The position numbers and the translations under genes were made by a program. Shown piece after piece: positions 25,862 through 34,627 of a stretch of DNA of 64,000 nt. The stretch is from UBA7672 sp965279205 (GTDB taxonomy: Bacteria > Pseudomonadota > Alphaproteobacteria > Caulobacterales > Hyphomonadaceae), in the NCBI GenBank assembly GCA_965279205.1, contig OZ257144.1, positions 558,001 through 622,000 on the forward strand, given 5' to 3'. A model generated the notes under the pieces. The model worked only from the letters and a program-made list of their open reading frames with translations, was not told where the DNA came from and ran no database searches. Positions within the stretch are counted from its first letter, which is position 1; each line of letters starts with the position of its first letter.

Positions 25862-27037
25862 ATGACAACTGCTCTCGATCGCCGCTCTCTTCTTCTCGCC
25901 GGCTGTGCTGCAACCCTTATCTCGGTTGCGCCCGGCGCTCGCGCCGCCACACAGGCGAGCCAAGGCAGGAAGCTGGTCGTCATCATCCTGCGGGGCGCCA
26001 TGGATGGCCTGGCGGCCATGCCGAAGCTCGACGATCCCGACATCCGCCAGCACCGCGCCGCGCTGATCGATCCCAAGGCGATCCCGCTGTCGGACGGTTT
26101 CGCGCTTCACTCGGCCATGCCGTCGCTCGCAGCGATGTATGCGTCGAAGGAAGCTGCCTTCATTCCTGCCCTTGCCGGCCCTTACCGCGAGCGCTCCCAC
26201 TTCGAGGCGCAGGATCTTCTCGAATCCGGTGAAGTGGCGAAGGTCACATCCGATGGTTGGCTCAACCGTGCACTACAGAAGGCGCCGGCTGCCTATGCCG
26301 CTGTCTCCATCGGTCCGTCCCAGCCGCTGATCCTGCGCGGCGCCTCGGCCAACACCTCGTCCTGGTCGCCTTCGGTCCTGCCCGAGGCCAGCGACGACAC
26401 GCTCAACCGCCTGATGGAGCTCTACGAGAACGACCCGGTCCTCAAGCCAGCGCTTGCCTCGGCGCTCGGCGCCAACATGATCGCTGGCGGCATGGCGAAG
26501 GATGACATGGGCGGAATGGGCGGCCGTGGCGGCCCTGCGCAGTATGTGCCCCAGCTCCAGGCCGCCGGGAAATTCCTGTCGCAGCCCGAAGGTCCCGAGA
26601 TCGCCGTCGTCAGCCTCGAAGGCTGGGACACGCATACCCAGCAGAACCAGGCCCTGCAGCAGCGCTTCACCGCGCTCGACAACGGCATCCGCGCGCTGAA
26701 GGAGTCGCTGGGCGAAACCTGGAAGAAGACCGCGCTGGTCGCTGTTTCGGAATTCGGCCGCACCGTTCGCATCAATGGCGGGCAGGGCACCGATCACGGC
26801 ACGGGCGGTATCGCCATCCTGGCCGGTGGCGCCATCAAGGGCGGCCGCATGCATGGCGACTGGCCGACCCTCAAGTCCTCGGCCTTGTTCGAGAACCGCG
26901 ACCTGATGCCGGCAGTCGACGCCCGCTCCGTCTTCAAGGGCCTGCTGCGAGATCAGCTCGGCTGGGCGTCAAGCGATCTCGACAGCGCTGTCTTCCATGA
27001 CAGCGCCGCGGCGAAGGCCTTCAGTAACTTGATCTAG
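25862..27037 (+). CDS. DUF1501 family protein, Tat-type signal
   Basis: A 391-residue exported protein of the DUF1501 (sulfatase-like) family. A twin-Arg signal (L-D-R-R-S-L-L-L-A-G-C) marks likely folded export. The alkaline-phosphatase-like fold is suggested by V-V-I-I-L-R-G-A-M-D-G-L, L-E-G-W-D-T-H-T-Q-Q-N and V-S-E-F-G-R-T-V-R-I-N ... G-T-D-H-G-T-G-G-I-A-I-L, the last containing conserved Asp/His of a metal site. The start is ATG 25862, not the GTG three bases earlier, because GGAGG (25852-25856) is 5 bases upstream. Coupled with the DUF1800 gene. Confidence 0.9.
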   Translation: MTTALDRRSLLLAGCAATLISVAPGARAATQASQGRKLVVIILRGAMDGLAAMPKLDDPDIRQHRAALIDPKAIPLSDGFALHSAMPSLAAMYASKEAAFIPALAGPYRERSHFEAQDLLESGEVAKVTSDGWLNRALQKAPAAYAAVSIGPSQPLILRGASANTSSWSPSVLPEASDDTLNRLMELYENDPVLKPALASALGANMIAGGMAKDDMGGMGGRGGPAQYVPQLQAAGKFLSQPEGPEIAVVSLEGWDTHTQQNQALQQRFTALDNGIRALKESLGETWKKTALVAVSEFGRTVRINGGQGTDHGTGGIAILAGGAIKGGRMHGDWPTLKSSALFENRDLMPAVDARSVFKGLLRDQLGWASSDLDSAVFHDSAAAKAFSNLI

Positions 27038-27045
27038 CCGGAAGC

Positions 27046-27375
27046 TCAGGCCGGCTGCAGCACGCCCTTGTCGGTGAGCAGGGTCTTCAGTTCGCCGGAC
27101 TGGAACATCTCCTTGGTGATGTCGCAGCCGCCGATGAACTCGCCCTTCACATAGAGCTGGGGAATGGTCGGCCAGTTCGAGAAGTCCTTGATGCCCTGGC
27201 GCAGCTCGGCGTCCTCGAGGATGTTCGCGCTATCATAGCGCACGCCCAGATGGTCGAGGATCGAGATCACGGTCGCGGAGAAGCCGCACTGCGGGAAGGT
27301 CGGCGTTCCCTTCATGAAAAGGAAGACGGGGCTGGAATCGACCAGGCCCTGGATGCGTGCGTTTACGTCGCTCAT
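27046..27375 (-). CDS. grxD: Monothiol CGFS glutaredoxin (Grx4/GrxD type)
   Basis: A 109-residue monothiol glutaredoxin that carries [2Fe-2S] clusters in delivery and sensing. Key features: M-K-G-T-P-T-F-P-Q-C-G-F-S (the CGFS active site, about residues 30-33), W-P-T-I-P-Q-L-Y-V (cis-Pro) and G-G-C-D-I (glutathione contact). Such glutaredoxins form cluster-bridged complexes with BolA proteins; a bolA gene is about 0.9 kb upstream on the same strand, separated by an aldo-keto reductase gene. Confidence 0.96.
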   Translation of the reverse strand: MSDVNARIQGLVDSSPVFLFMKGTPTFPQCGFSATVISILDHLGVRYDSANILEDAELRQGIKDFSNWPTIPQLYVKGEFIGGCDITKEMFQSGELKTLLTDKGVLQPA

Positions 27376-27423
27376 GGCGAATTTCCTGAGGAAAGAGACT
27401 TCAGCCTCTCAGCTAAGGCCGGA

Positions 27424-28287
27424 TCAGCCCGCAATCAAGCGTCCGGAGCTGGGCGTTGTGACCGCATAGATGTTGGCTTCGAGGTGATCCAGCCGGGATG
27501 TGGTGCTGATGATCCGGTGGGCGCCCCCCTCGGAAAGGGCCCAGTTCAGCGATTCATCCACGGTCATCGGCGTCGGCGGGGCAGGGGTCGACCGGCCCAG
27601 CAGGGCCCGCGCCAGCCGCCAGGTCGCCCCGGCGCTGACCGGCGCGGGAAACCGCCGGTTGGCCGGCGCCAGCGTCTCGATCCCGATCAGCTCGCCGGCA
27701 TTGCGCAGCTTGGTCAGCCGTTCGAGATCATAGGGTTTCAGCCCCGCATGCACCGGCGCCATGTAGACGGCGAACTGTCCGGTCGCCACCGCCGCGTCGA
27801 GTTCCGACCCACGGCCGGCGACGCCAAGCGCGCCGACGTCGCCGTTGAACTTCAGGTCCACCAGCGTCTTGATCAACTCATCCGTCAGGTCGCTCGGCGC
27901 AGGGCCATGCAGGAACAGCCAGTCGACACGCGCGCGCCGCAGCCGCTTCAGTGAAGCTTCCACCGAACGCCGTATGCCGGTCGGCGTGAAATCGCGATGC
28001 CGCTTGGTGGCGCCCGACGACAAGAGCCCGGCCTTGGTCGACACGATCGGCTCATAGGGCGGCATGCTGGCCAGCGCCTCGCCCAGCCGGCGCTCGGCTT
28101 CACCCGCGCCATAGGACGGACCCGTGTCGAACACGCGCACGCCGAGCGCAAAGGCATGCTGGATCATCGCGACGGTCGCCTGTGGCCGGATCAGGGGCGA
28201 GCCATGCGGGCCGCTCACCCCGAAGCCGAGGCGGCGCACACCGATCGCATTGTCCCGAACCCGTTCGGCCACCTGCACTCCGATCAA
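27424..28287 (-). CDS. Aldo/keto reductase family protein
   Basis: A 287-residue NADPH-dependent aldo/keto reductase (TIM barrel). The catalytic tetrad is visible as D in V-F-D-T-G-P-S-Y-G-A-G-E-A-E, Y in the same motif, K in V-S-T-K-A-G and H in W-L-F-L-H-G-P. The enzyme is shorter than most (about 320 residues), with a short C-terminal end. Its ATG overlaps the bolA stop (ATGA), so it is translated together with bolA, and grxD lies 48 bases downstream. The substrate is unknown. Confidence 0.87.
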   Translation of the reverse strand: MIGVQVAERVRDNAIGVRRLGFGVSGPHGSPLIRPQATVAMIQHAFALGVRVFDTGPSYGAGEAERRLGEALASMPPYEPIVSTKAGLLSSGATKRHRDFTPTGIRRSVEASLKRLRRARVDWLFLHGPAPSDLTDELIKTLVDLKFNGDVGALGVAGRGSELDAAVATGQFAVYMAPVHAGLKPYDLERLTKLRNAGELIGIETLAPANRRFPAPVSAGATWRLARALLGRSTPAPPTPMTVDESLNWALSEGGAHRIISTTSRLDHLEANIYAVTTPSSGRLIAG

Positions 28288-28517
28288 TCCGGCGCCTTGG
28301 TGGTCAGGGCAAGCGCGTGGAGCACTCCGCCCATCCGCCCCTTGAGCGCAGCATAGACCAGCTGGTGCTGCGCCACGCGTGTCTTGCCGCGAAACTGTTC
28401 CGAGACGATCTCGGCGCTCCAGTGATCGTTGTCACCGGCAAGGTCGGTCAGCGTGATGCGTCCGTCCGGGAACGCCTCACGCAGATAACCCTCGAGCGTC
28501 ACTCGATCCATTGCCAT
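28284..28517 (-). CDS. BolA family protein
   Basis: A 77-residue BolA-like protein, with the core V-T-L-E-G-Y-L-R-E-A-F-P-D-G, the conserved D-N-D-H-W-S-A-E-I-V-S and F-R-G-K-T-R-V-A-Q-H-Q-L-V-Y-A-A-L. The second conserved His supplies a cluster ligand in BolA-glutaredoxin complexes. ATG 28517 follows GGAGGG by six bases; an ATG two codons later is also possible. It precedes and overlaps an aldo/keto reductase gene, with the CGFS glutaredoxin after that: a compact iron-sulfur module on the minus strand. Confidence 0.92.
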   Translation of the reverse strand: MAMDRVTLEGYLREAFPDGRITLTDLAGDNDHWSAEIVSEQFRGKTRVAQHQLVYAALKGRMGGVLHALALTTKAPD

Positions 28518-28673
28518 CGAAGTCCCTCCCTGGATCGCTGTGACTTTGGCGCCGCAGTCCGATCCGGCCGTCTGTCCCGGAGTGCTGTATCTAGTTCCGG
28601 ATTGGCTCCACACAATAGCAGAACGCAGCGGCCTCATGGGAAGCCGCCGCGCTGCATTGAATAGCGATGTTTT

Positions 28674-29285
28674 TTAGCTTGGGTTGGATTTCGGGCTGGT
28701 CTTGGTCACGATGTCGCGGACCTTTTCCGCCTCCGCCTTGTGGGCGATCAGGGTCGGCAGAGTCTCGTCGGCAAACGCCTTCAGCTGCGGAATCGCGCCG
28801 CTGTCCCGGGAATAGTCCTCGAACAGCTTGATCGCGTCATTGTGGGCGTCGACCTGCAGGGCTGCATAATCGGCGCCGAAGTCGGCATCGCCATCGGTTT
28901 CAACCAGGTCGTTGATCCGGCGCATGTGGAAGTCGTCCAGCGTTTCCGGCGGCATGGCCAGCGCCGTGGCGGACGCTGCGGCCGTCAGCTTGTCGCCGGC
29001 GGCCTTGTGCTGGTCGATCATCAGCTGCGCGAACGCCTTCACGTCCGGGCTGGTGGATTTTTCCAGCGCCATTTCGCTGGTGCGGATCTCGACCAGGCCG
29101 GCCTGTCCGGCGGCGTTCACGAAATCCTGCGCCTTGCGGATGTTGGCTTCGACGTCGGCCGAGGCGGTATCAACCGCCGCTGAATCGAGGGCAGGCGTCG
29201 CATTGTTCGCCGACATGTTGTCGCCGCAGGCGGCAAGCGACAGGGCGGCAAGGCTCACGGCGCCGATAAGCATCAAACGGTGCAT
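28674..29285 (-). CDS. DUF4142 lipoprotein
   Basis: A 203-residue exported lipoprotein: signal M-H-R-L-M-L-I-G-A-V-S-L-A-A-L-S-L-A-A-C, lipobox L-A-A-C. The mature part is a four-helix ferritin-like DUF4142 domain (D-F-V-N-A-A-G-Q-A-G-L-V-E-I-R-T-S-E-M-A-L-E, V-K-A-F-A-Q-L-M-I-D-Q-H, Y-A-A-L-Q-V-D-A-H-N-D-A-I). The conserved His/Glu could bind a metal, but the function is not known. GGAGGA precedes the ATG, which is why the shorter start was preferred. It lies between purL and bolA. Confidence 0.88.
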   Translation of the reverse strand: MHRLMLIGAVSLAALSLAACGDNMSANNATPALDSAAVDTASADVEANIRKAQDFVNAAGQAGLVEIRTSEMALEKSTSPDVKAFAQLMIDQHKAAGDKLTAAASATALAMPPETLDDFHMRRINDLVETDGDADFGADYAALQVDAHNDAIKLFEDYSRDSGAIPQLKAFADETLPTLIAHKAEAEKVRDIVTKTSPKSNPS

Positions 29286-29445
29286 AGGGTCCTCCAGGAA
29301 AAACGCCCCCACCTCCGTCAGGAAAACGCCAGGCCGAGGCCGCCGTTCCGGTTCCCGACATGTCGAATCCGTCAGGTTCCCGAAACCGGAAAACTTAATC
29401 TGGTTGTCATGTTGGCAGCCAAGAGAGCGTGCTCGCCAGATGAAT

Positions 29446-31686
29446 CTACGAAGCGCCCTTCATGTAGGCCGGCAGCCAGCCTTCGTGTGCGGCACGGAGG
29501 GTGGAGAGTTGGAGGGGCGCAGCCATGTGCTTCGCCCATACTTCCTGATGATCTCGCAAGCTGCCAATCTGAATGCGAGACAAATTTGTCGGAGAAAGCC
29601 GACGTTTGATCTCGCTAGTAATCTCGTTGACCCGGCCCATCGGTACGGCCAGCAGATAGCGAGCTTGATCCTCTCCAAACAGTTCGGCCGGCGACCAGTC
29701 TCCTTTGAGTTCCAGACCCAAGCCGCTCGATAGAGCGATCTCAGCCGCCGCGCAGCCAATGCCACCCTCGCTCACGTCGTGGACAGCGTTCACGAAGCCC
29801 AAAGCGATCATTTCACGCACGAATGTCGCATTTCGCTTTTCGAGGGTCAGATCTACACGTGGCGCTGATCCGGCAGCCACACCATCGAGACCGAGGACAA
29901 CGCGAGCATAAGCTGACGCGCCCAGATGCCCTGTGGTGTCTCCGACTAAGAGTAGTTGATCCCCCGCCTGCGCCCCCTTCAGCGTCGCGATGTGATCGAG
30001 GTTCTCGATCAGCCCGATGCCACCCACCACGGGTGTCGGCGGAATGCCCACCCCATCCGTCTCGTTGTAGAGCGAGACGTTCCCGCTCACGATCGGGAAG
30101 TCGAGCGCGCGACAGGCCTCCGCCATGCCCTCAATCGCCTTGACGATCACGCCCATCGTGTCGGGCTTCTCGGGATTGCCGAAATTGAGGTTGTCGGTGA
30201 TTGCGATCGGCGTCGCGCCGACCGCCGAAAGATTCCGGTACGCTTCCGCCACCGCCTGCTTGCCGCCCTCATAGGGATCGGCTGCCACATAGTGCGGATT
30301 GCAGTCCGAGCAGATCGCCAACGCCTTGTTGGTTCCATGGATGCGAACGATGGCCGCGTCCCCGCCCGATTGCGATGAGTCGATCGTGTCACCCATCACA
30401 TGCCGGTCGTACTGTTCCCAGATCCAGCGCTTGGAGGCCATGTCGGGCGACGACATCAGCTTCAGCAGAACCTCGCCATAGTCCTTCGGCTCGGGATATT
30501 TCGAGATGTCGAGCGCCGGGGCGGGCTTGGGCGCATTCCACGGTCGATCATAGTTCGGCGCGTCCTGCGACAGCGGCGGCACCGGAATATCGCACACCAC
30601 CTGGCCCCGCTGCTTCAGCACCAGCCGCCCGGTGTTCGTCGTGTAGCCGATCACCTCGGCATCGAGGTCCCACTTGTCGAAAATCTTCTTCGCATCCGCC
30701 TCGCGCCCCGGCTTCAGCACCATGAGCATGCGTTCCTGCGACTCCGACAGCATGATCTCGTAGGCCGTCATGCCCGTCTCGCGCTGGGGCACCTTGTCCA
30801 TGTCCATCTCGACACCGACGCCGCCCTTGTCCGCGATCTCCACCGAAGAAGACGTAAGACCCGCCGCGCCCATGTCCTGGATCGACTGGATCCAGTCCGT
30901 CGCCATTAGCTCAAGGCAGGCTTCGATCAGCAGCTTCTCGGTGAAGGGATCGCCCACTTGTACCGTGGGGCGCTTCTCTTCATCGCCTTCGGAGAATTCG
31001 GCGGACGCCATCGTCGCGCCGTGGATGCCGTCGCGCCCGGTCTTCGAGCCGACATAGAAGATCGCATTCCCCGGCTCGGCGCCGCGCGAGTAGAAGATCT
31101 TGTCCTGATCGGCGAGGCCCACCGCCATCGCGTTGACGAGGATGTTGCCGTTATAGCCTTTGTGGAACTGCGTCTCGCCGGCAACCGTCGGCACGCCGAC
31201 GCAGTTGCCGTATCCGCCGATGCCGCCGACGACGCCGGCGACAAGCGATCGCGTCTTCGGATGGCTCGGATCGCCGAAGCGCAGCGCATTCACCAGCGCG
31301 ATCGGGCGCGCGCCCATCGTGAACACGTCGCGCAGGATGCCGCCCACGCCGGTCGCCGCGCCCTGATAGGGCTCGATGTAGGACGGGTGGTTGTGGCTCT
31401 CCATCTTGAAGATGCAGGCCTGACCGTCGCCGATGTCGACCACGCCGGCATTCTCGCCGGGCCCCTGGATCACCTTCGGTCCCTTGGTCGGAAATTTGCC
31501 GAGATGCCGCCGCGTCGACTTGTAGGAGCAGTGCTCCGACCACATCACCGAGAATATGCCTATCTCGACCAGGTTCGGCTTCCGCCCCAGCCGGTCGAGA
31601 ATGATCTGGTACTCGCTGGGCTTCAGCCCATGCGACTTCGCGGACGCCTCGTCCTGCGGGGCAAGGAGGGGAGAAAGGTCGGTCAT
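29446..31686 (-). CDS. purL: Phosphoribosylformylglycinamidine synthase subunit PurL
   Basis: PurL is the large, ATP-dependent subunit that makes FGAM in purine synthesis. At 746 residues it is the small (Bacillus-type) form, which needs PurS and PurQ partners. Signatures: F-S-V-M-W-S-E-H-C-S-Y-K-S-T (catalytic His), G-Q-A-C-I-F-K-M-E-S-H-N-H-P-S, P-I-A-L-V-N-A-L-R-F-G-D and D-M-G-A-A-G-L-T-S-S-S-V-E-I in the first half, repeated in the second half. PurS and PurQ genes are not adjacent; a 100-residue protein overlaps its start (ATGA). Confidence 0.97.
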   Translation of the reverse strand: MTDLSPLLAPQDEASAKSHGLKPSEYQIILDRLGRKPNLVEIGIFSVMWSEHCSYKSTRRHLGKFPTKGPKVIQGPGENAGVVDIGDGQACIFKMESHNHPSYIEPYQGAATGVGGILRDVFTMGARPIALVNALRFGDPSHPKTRSLVAGVVGGIGGYGNCVGVPTVAGETQFHKGYNGNILVNAMAVGLADQDKIFYSRGAEPGNAIFYVGSKTGRDGIHGATMASAEFSEGDEEKRPTVQVGDPFTEKLLIEACLELMATDWIQSIQDMGAAGLTSSSVEIADKGGVGVEMDMDKVPQRETGMTAYEIMLSESQERMLMVLKPGREADAKKIFDKWDLDAEVIGYTTNTGRLVLKQRGQVVCDIPVPPLSQDAPNYDRPWNAPKPAPALDISKYPEPKDYGEVLLKLMSSPDMASKRWIWEQYDRHVMGDTIDSSQSGGDAAIVRIHGTNKALAICSDCNPHYVAADPYEGGKQAVAEAYRNLSAVGATPIAITDNLNFGNPEKPDTMGVIVKAIEGMAEACRALDFPIVSGNVSLYNETDGVGIPPTPVVGGIGLIENLDHIATLKGAQAGDQLLLVGDTTGHLGASAYARVVLGLDGVAAGSAPRVDLTLEKRNATFVREMIALGFVNAVHDVSEGGIGCAAAEIALSSGLGLELKGDWSPAELFGEDQARYLLAVPMGRVNEITSEIKRRLSPTNLSRIQIGSLRDHQEVWAKHMAAPLQLSTLRAAHEGWLPAYMKGAS

Positions 31687-31985
31687 TTCGATCCGATCAG
31701 TTTGAAATACTCAGCGCGCACGTTTTCGTCGATCTCGACCGGACCGCCACCCGCCCAGTGCCGATCCTGGCGGTTCTTCTTGGGGCCGGAGACCCAGTAT
31801 TGCTCGCGCGTTTCCACATCCACGTAGTTCGCGCTGGTGCCACGTCCGCCGATGTTGAGAAGTTCGCGGCCCTTGAAGAACACGGACCGGCCGGACTTCG
31901 AAAATCGCACGCGGCTGATCCATGCCGGACCACGGTCGCCGTGGCCGGATTTCAGCTCCACATACATGATACGTGTGCGCGGCAT
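31683..31985 (-). CDS. Conserved small protein upstream of purL
   Basis: A 100-residue soluble protein, basic, with Y-V-E-L-K-S-G-H-G-D-R-G-P-A-W-I, F-F-K-G-R-E-L-L, Y-W-V-S-G-P-K-K-N-R-Q-D-R-H-W-A-G-G-G and E-Y-F-K-L-I-G. I believe proteins of this type are widespread in bacteria but have no reliable function; database names for them should be treated with caution. The stop overlaps the purL ATG, so the two are translated together. This could be accidental, because the usual partners of PurL here would be PurS/PurQ, to which this protein bears no likeness. Confidence 0.75.
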   Translation of the reverse strand: MPRTRIMYVELKSGHGDRGPAWISRVRFSKSGRSVFFKGRELLNIGGRGTSANYVDVETREQYWVSGPKKNRQDRHWAGGGPVEIDENVRAEYFKLIGSK

Positions 31986-32087
31986 GGTCGGTCATTTACG
32001 CGACCGGCGCGATTCTGCAATGTGGCGCCATAAACAAGCTGGGAGCGGCTGTTTCCCGGCAATAATTTCATCGTGGGGAAGGGAAAT

Positions 32088-32525
32088 ATGTCCCGCACAC
32101 GCCAGTTGCTCTGCATCTTCTACGGCCTGATCGCGCTCACCGCCCTGATCATGACCTGGAGCCAGAACCTGCTCTATTTCACCGGCCCCAGCCCGGCCGG
32201 GTTCGGCCAGTACATCCTGGATCTGAAAGTGAACGGCGCCGCCCGGTCCTTCACGGTCGATATCGGTCTCTTCCTGCTCGCAGCGACCGGCCTGATGGTG
32301 CTTGAGGCGCGCAAGCTGGGTGTCCGGTTCGTCTGGCTCTACGTCCTCCTCGGCTTCGCTATCGCCATCAGTGTGACGTTCCCGCTCTTCCTGATTGCGC
32401 GCGAGATGCGCCTGGCAAAGACCGATACGACGCCATCCGCGGTCAAACTCACGGCAATAGACATACTTGGCCTTGCGCTTGTCACCGCCGTGGTGTTGGC
32501 AATGTGCGGGTTCATTCTTTTCTAG
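32088..32525 (+). CDS. DUF2834-like four-helix membrane protein
   Basis: A 145-residue inner-membrane protein with four hydrophobic segments: L-C-I-F-Y-G-L-I-A-L-T-A-L-I-M-T, residues 54-73 (V-D-I-G-L-F-L-L-A-A-T-G-L-M-V-L), 80-102 (V-W-L-Y-V-L-L-G-F-A-I-A-I) and the C-terminal helix. The layout, and the early W-S-Q-N region, match DUF2834-type proteins, whose function is unknown. ATG 32088 is preferred to an in-frame GTG five codons upstream because GGAAGGG lies just before it. Seven bases separate its stop from the next gene. Confidence 0.75.
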   Translation: MSRTRQLLCIFYGLIALTALIMTWSQNLLYFTGPSPAGFGQYILDLKVNGAARSFTVDIGLFLLAATGLMVLEARKLGVRFVWLYVLLGFAIAISVTFPLFLIAREMRLAKTDTTPSAVKLTAIDILGLALVTAVVLAMCGFILF

Positions 32526-32532
32526 AGGCGCG

Positions 32533-33045
32533 ATGCGCGACGGCCTTATCCGGGCAGAGCAGGGCGACATCACCCGTGCCAAGGTCGACGTCATCGTCAA
32601 TGCCGCGAACTCGACCCTGCTGGGCGGCGGCGGCGTCGACGGCGCGATCCACCGCGCTGCCGGTCCCTGCCTTCTTCTCGAATGCCGCGCGCTTGGCGGT
32701 TGCCCCACCGGCGAGGCGCGCATCACCAGCGCCTACAACCTGCCGCACCGCCATGTGATCCACGCCGTGGGGCCGGTCTGGTATGGCGGCAGCGTCAACG
32801 AGGCCGAACTGCTTGCCAGCTGTTATCGCAACTCCCTGCAGCTCGCCGTGAAGCACGCCTGCGACTCGATCGCTTTCCCTGCTATCTCCACCGGCGCCTA
32901 TGGCTATCCGCTCCCCGCCGCCACCGAAATCGCCGTCCGGACCGTCACGGAATTTCTCGATGCAACCGGCGCCGCGATCGACGTGACGTTCTGCTGTTTC
33001 AACGCACAGGCGTTCGCTCTCTATCAGGCAGCCCTGCGCGCCTAG
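32533..33045 (+). CDS. Macro-domain ADP-ribose / O-acetyl-ADP-ribose hydrolase (YmdB-like)
   Basis: A 170-residue single macro domain. Motifs for ADP-ribose binding are all present: G-D-I-T-R-A-K-V-D-V-I-V-N-A-A-N-S-T-L-L-G-G-G-G-V-D (residues about 12-37), where N-A-A-N and G-G-G-V-D are the loop and catalytic elements, and F-P-A-I-S-T-G-A-Y-G-Y-P, the phosphate loop. Relatives hydrolyse O-acetyl-ADP-ribose and remove ADP-ribose from Asp/Glu. It may be cotranscribed with the DUF2834 gene. Its stop codon shares CTAG with the convergent rluF-like gene. Confidence 0.93.
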   Translation: MRDGLIRAEQGDITRAKVDVIVNAANSTLLGGGGVDGAIHRAAGPCLLLECRALGGCPTGEARITSAYNLPHRHVIHAVGPVWYGGSVNEAELLASCYRNSLQLAVKHACDSIAFPAISTGAYGYPLPAATEIAVRTVTEFLDATGAAIDVTFCCFNAQAFALYQAALRA

Positions 33046-33809
33046 AGCTTCGCCGCCGCGATCAGCGCCGCGCGCTCGTCCGGCTTCAGGTGCCGCCACT
33101 TGCCCTCGGGAAGCGTGCCGAGAGCCAGCGGGCCGATCCGCACCCGGATCAGGTCCGTCACCTCCAGCTCCACCAGCTCGCACATGCGCCGGATCTGCCG
33201 GTTGCGCCCCTCGACCAGCACGAAGCGCAGCACCTGGGTGTCCTGCAGGGTCACCTTCGCCGGCTTCAGCTGTCGCCCGTCCAGCTCCAGCCCGTGACGC
33301 AGCTTCGCGATCTTCTCGCGCGTTACCTTGCCTGCGACCGTCACGACATACTCCTTGTCGATCGGAGACTCCGGTCCGATGATCGCCTTGGCCAGCACGC
33401 CGTCTTCTGACAGCAGCAGCAGGCCGTGACTGTCCTGGTCAAGCCGTCCCAGCGGCGGAAAGCTCGCGCGCGAACTCGGAACCACACCGCCGCCCGACTG
33501 GTTCTCCTTGGTCAGCAGTCGCGCCGCGGGGATCTGCCCGCTCTCCGGCTGCGAGGACACGATCCCCACCGGCTTGTGGATCACCACCGAAATCTGCGCG
33601 TCCAGCCCCGCCTCGGCGCGATCGTTTAGCACCAGCGTCTGCCCGCGCGAGATCTTGCGCCCTACATCCGTTACTCGCTCGCCATCGATCAGCACTGCGC
33701 CTGTCGCGATCAGTGCTTCCGCCTCGCGGCGCGAACACACGCCGGCTTGCGCCAGCCATTTGTTGACGCGCTGCGGCTCGTCCCCATCAAATGTTTTCGA
33801 CCAGCTCAC
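33042..33809 (-). CDS. 23S rRNA pseudouridine synthase, RluF-like
   Basis: A 255-residue pseudouridine synthase of the RsuA/RluB/RluF family. An N-terminal S4 RNA-binding domain (V-N-K-W-L-A-Q-A-G-V-C-S-R-R-E-A-E-A-L-I) is followed by the catalytic motif G-R-L-D-Q-D-S-H-G-L-L-L-L, with the invariant Asp in G-R-L-D. Residues such as G-R-L-D-Q-D-S-H-G, K-E-Y-V-V-T-V and L-V-E-G-R-N-R-Q-I-R-R-M-C resemble RluF more than RluB. The target uridine is a prediction only. It is convergent with the macro-domain gene. Confidence 0.88.
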   Translation of the reverse strand: MSWSKTFDGDEPQRVNKWLAQAGVCSRREAEALIATGAVLIDGERVTDVGRKISRGQTLVLNDRAEAGLDAQISVVIHKPVGIVSSQPESGQIPAARLLTKENQSGGGVVPSSRASFPPLGRLDQDSHGLLLLSEDGVLAKAIIGPESPIDKEYVVTVAGKVTREKIAKLRHGLELDGRQLKPAKVTLQDTQVLRFVLVEGRNRQIRRMCELVELEVTDLIRVRIGPLALGTLPEGKWRHLKPDERAALIAAAKL

Positions 33810-33822
33810 GCTTTTGGCTCGC

Positions 33823-34617
33823 TCATTGGGCCTGTTCCCGTCCGCGCGCCATCGCTGTCTTGCGTGACTCCTCCGCCGCCGCCGGCGTCACGGCGGAATT
33901 GTTTGCGGATCCCCGCTGGATTTCCATCTTCAGCGCCTCGGCCAGGGGCAGGGCGAGGCCGTCGTCGATCACTGCCTTCATCCGCTTGAGAAGCCCGCCT
34001 TCAACGCCTGCCATCTCCTGCGCCAGCTTCTTCGCCGCTGGCAACAGCGCCTCGGGCGCATAGACCCGGTTCACCAGACCCCAGCGCTCGGCCGTCTCCG
34101 CATCGAGATAATTCCCCGTCAGCGACAGCTCCTTGGCGCGGCTCGCGCCGATGATGCGCGGCAGTTTCTGCGACAGGCCCCACACCGGCATCAGGCCGAC
34201 GCGGCTGTGCGTGTCGGCGAACTTCGCCTCGGTCGAGGCCAGCAGCACGTCGCACATCAGAGCAAGTTCGAACCCGCCCGTGATGGCAAAGCCATTGATC
34301 GCGCCGATCACCGGCCACGGGCAGGCAGCGAAGGCTGCCGCCAGATCCATGTCCTGGCTCGCTTGAGCGCCGACACCTAGAGAGAAGCCCTTCTGCCCAG
34401 CCTCCTTGAGATCGACGCCTGCGGAGAACGCACGGCCAGATCCTGTCAGCACGATCGCCCGCACATCGGTTCCGGCGCTCAACTCCCGGATCGTCCTTAC
34501 AATGTCCACACGCAGCGCCACTGACAGCGCATTGAGCTGCTTTGTCCGGTTCAGCGTCAGGATCGCAACGGGTCCGTCGCGCTCGACGAGCAGCAATTGT
34601 TCAACCGTGTCCGTCAT
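33823..34617 (-). CDS. Enoyl-CoA hydratase/isomerase family protein
   Basis: A 264-residue crotonase-fold enzyme. It has the oxyanion-hole segments A-I-V-L-T-G-S-G-R-A-F-S-A-G-V-D-L-K-E-A (residues about 55-74) and G-A-I-N-G-F-A-I-T-G-G-F-E-L-A-L-M-C-D, and a motif F-A-D-T-H-S-R-V-G-L-M-P, where the catalytic acid is expected. Most members hydrate trans-2-enoyl-CoA in beta-oxidation; the exact substrate cannot be read. It starts between RluF-like and CinA-type genes, 10 bases after the latter. Confidence 0.9.
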   Translation of the reverse strand: MTDTVEQLLLVERDGPVAILTLNRTKQLNALSVALRVDIVRTIRELSAGTDVRAIVLTGSGRAFSAGVDLKEAGQKGFSLGVGAQASQDMDLAAAFAACPWPVIGAINGFAITGGFELALMCDVLLASTEAKFADTHSRVGLMPVWGLSQKLPRIIGASRAKELSLTGNYLDAETAERWGLVNRVYAPEALLPAAKKLAQEMAGVEGGLLKRMKAVIDDGLALPLAEALKMEIQRGSANNSAVTPAAAEESRKTAMARGREQAQ

Positions 34618-34627
34618 GCCGTTCCCC

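Noticed and set aside
24315..25913. A 532-residue open frame on the minus strand across the DUF1800 gene
   Set aside because: It mirrors the plus-strand gene in a GC-rich region; the composition is Arg/Gly/Ala-rich noise, while the plus frame has clear DUF1800 motifs.
28630..28673. Terminator after the DUF4142 gene
   Set aside because: The stem has a bulge, and on the minus strand the following sequence is not T-rich.
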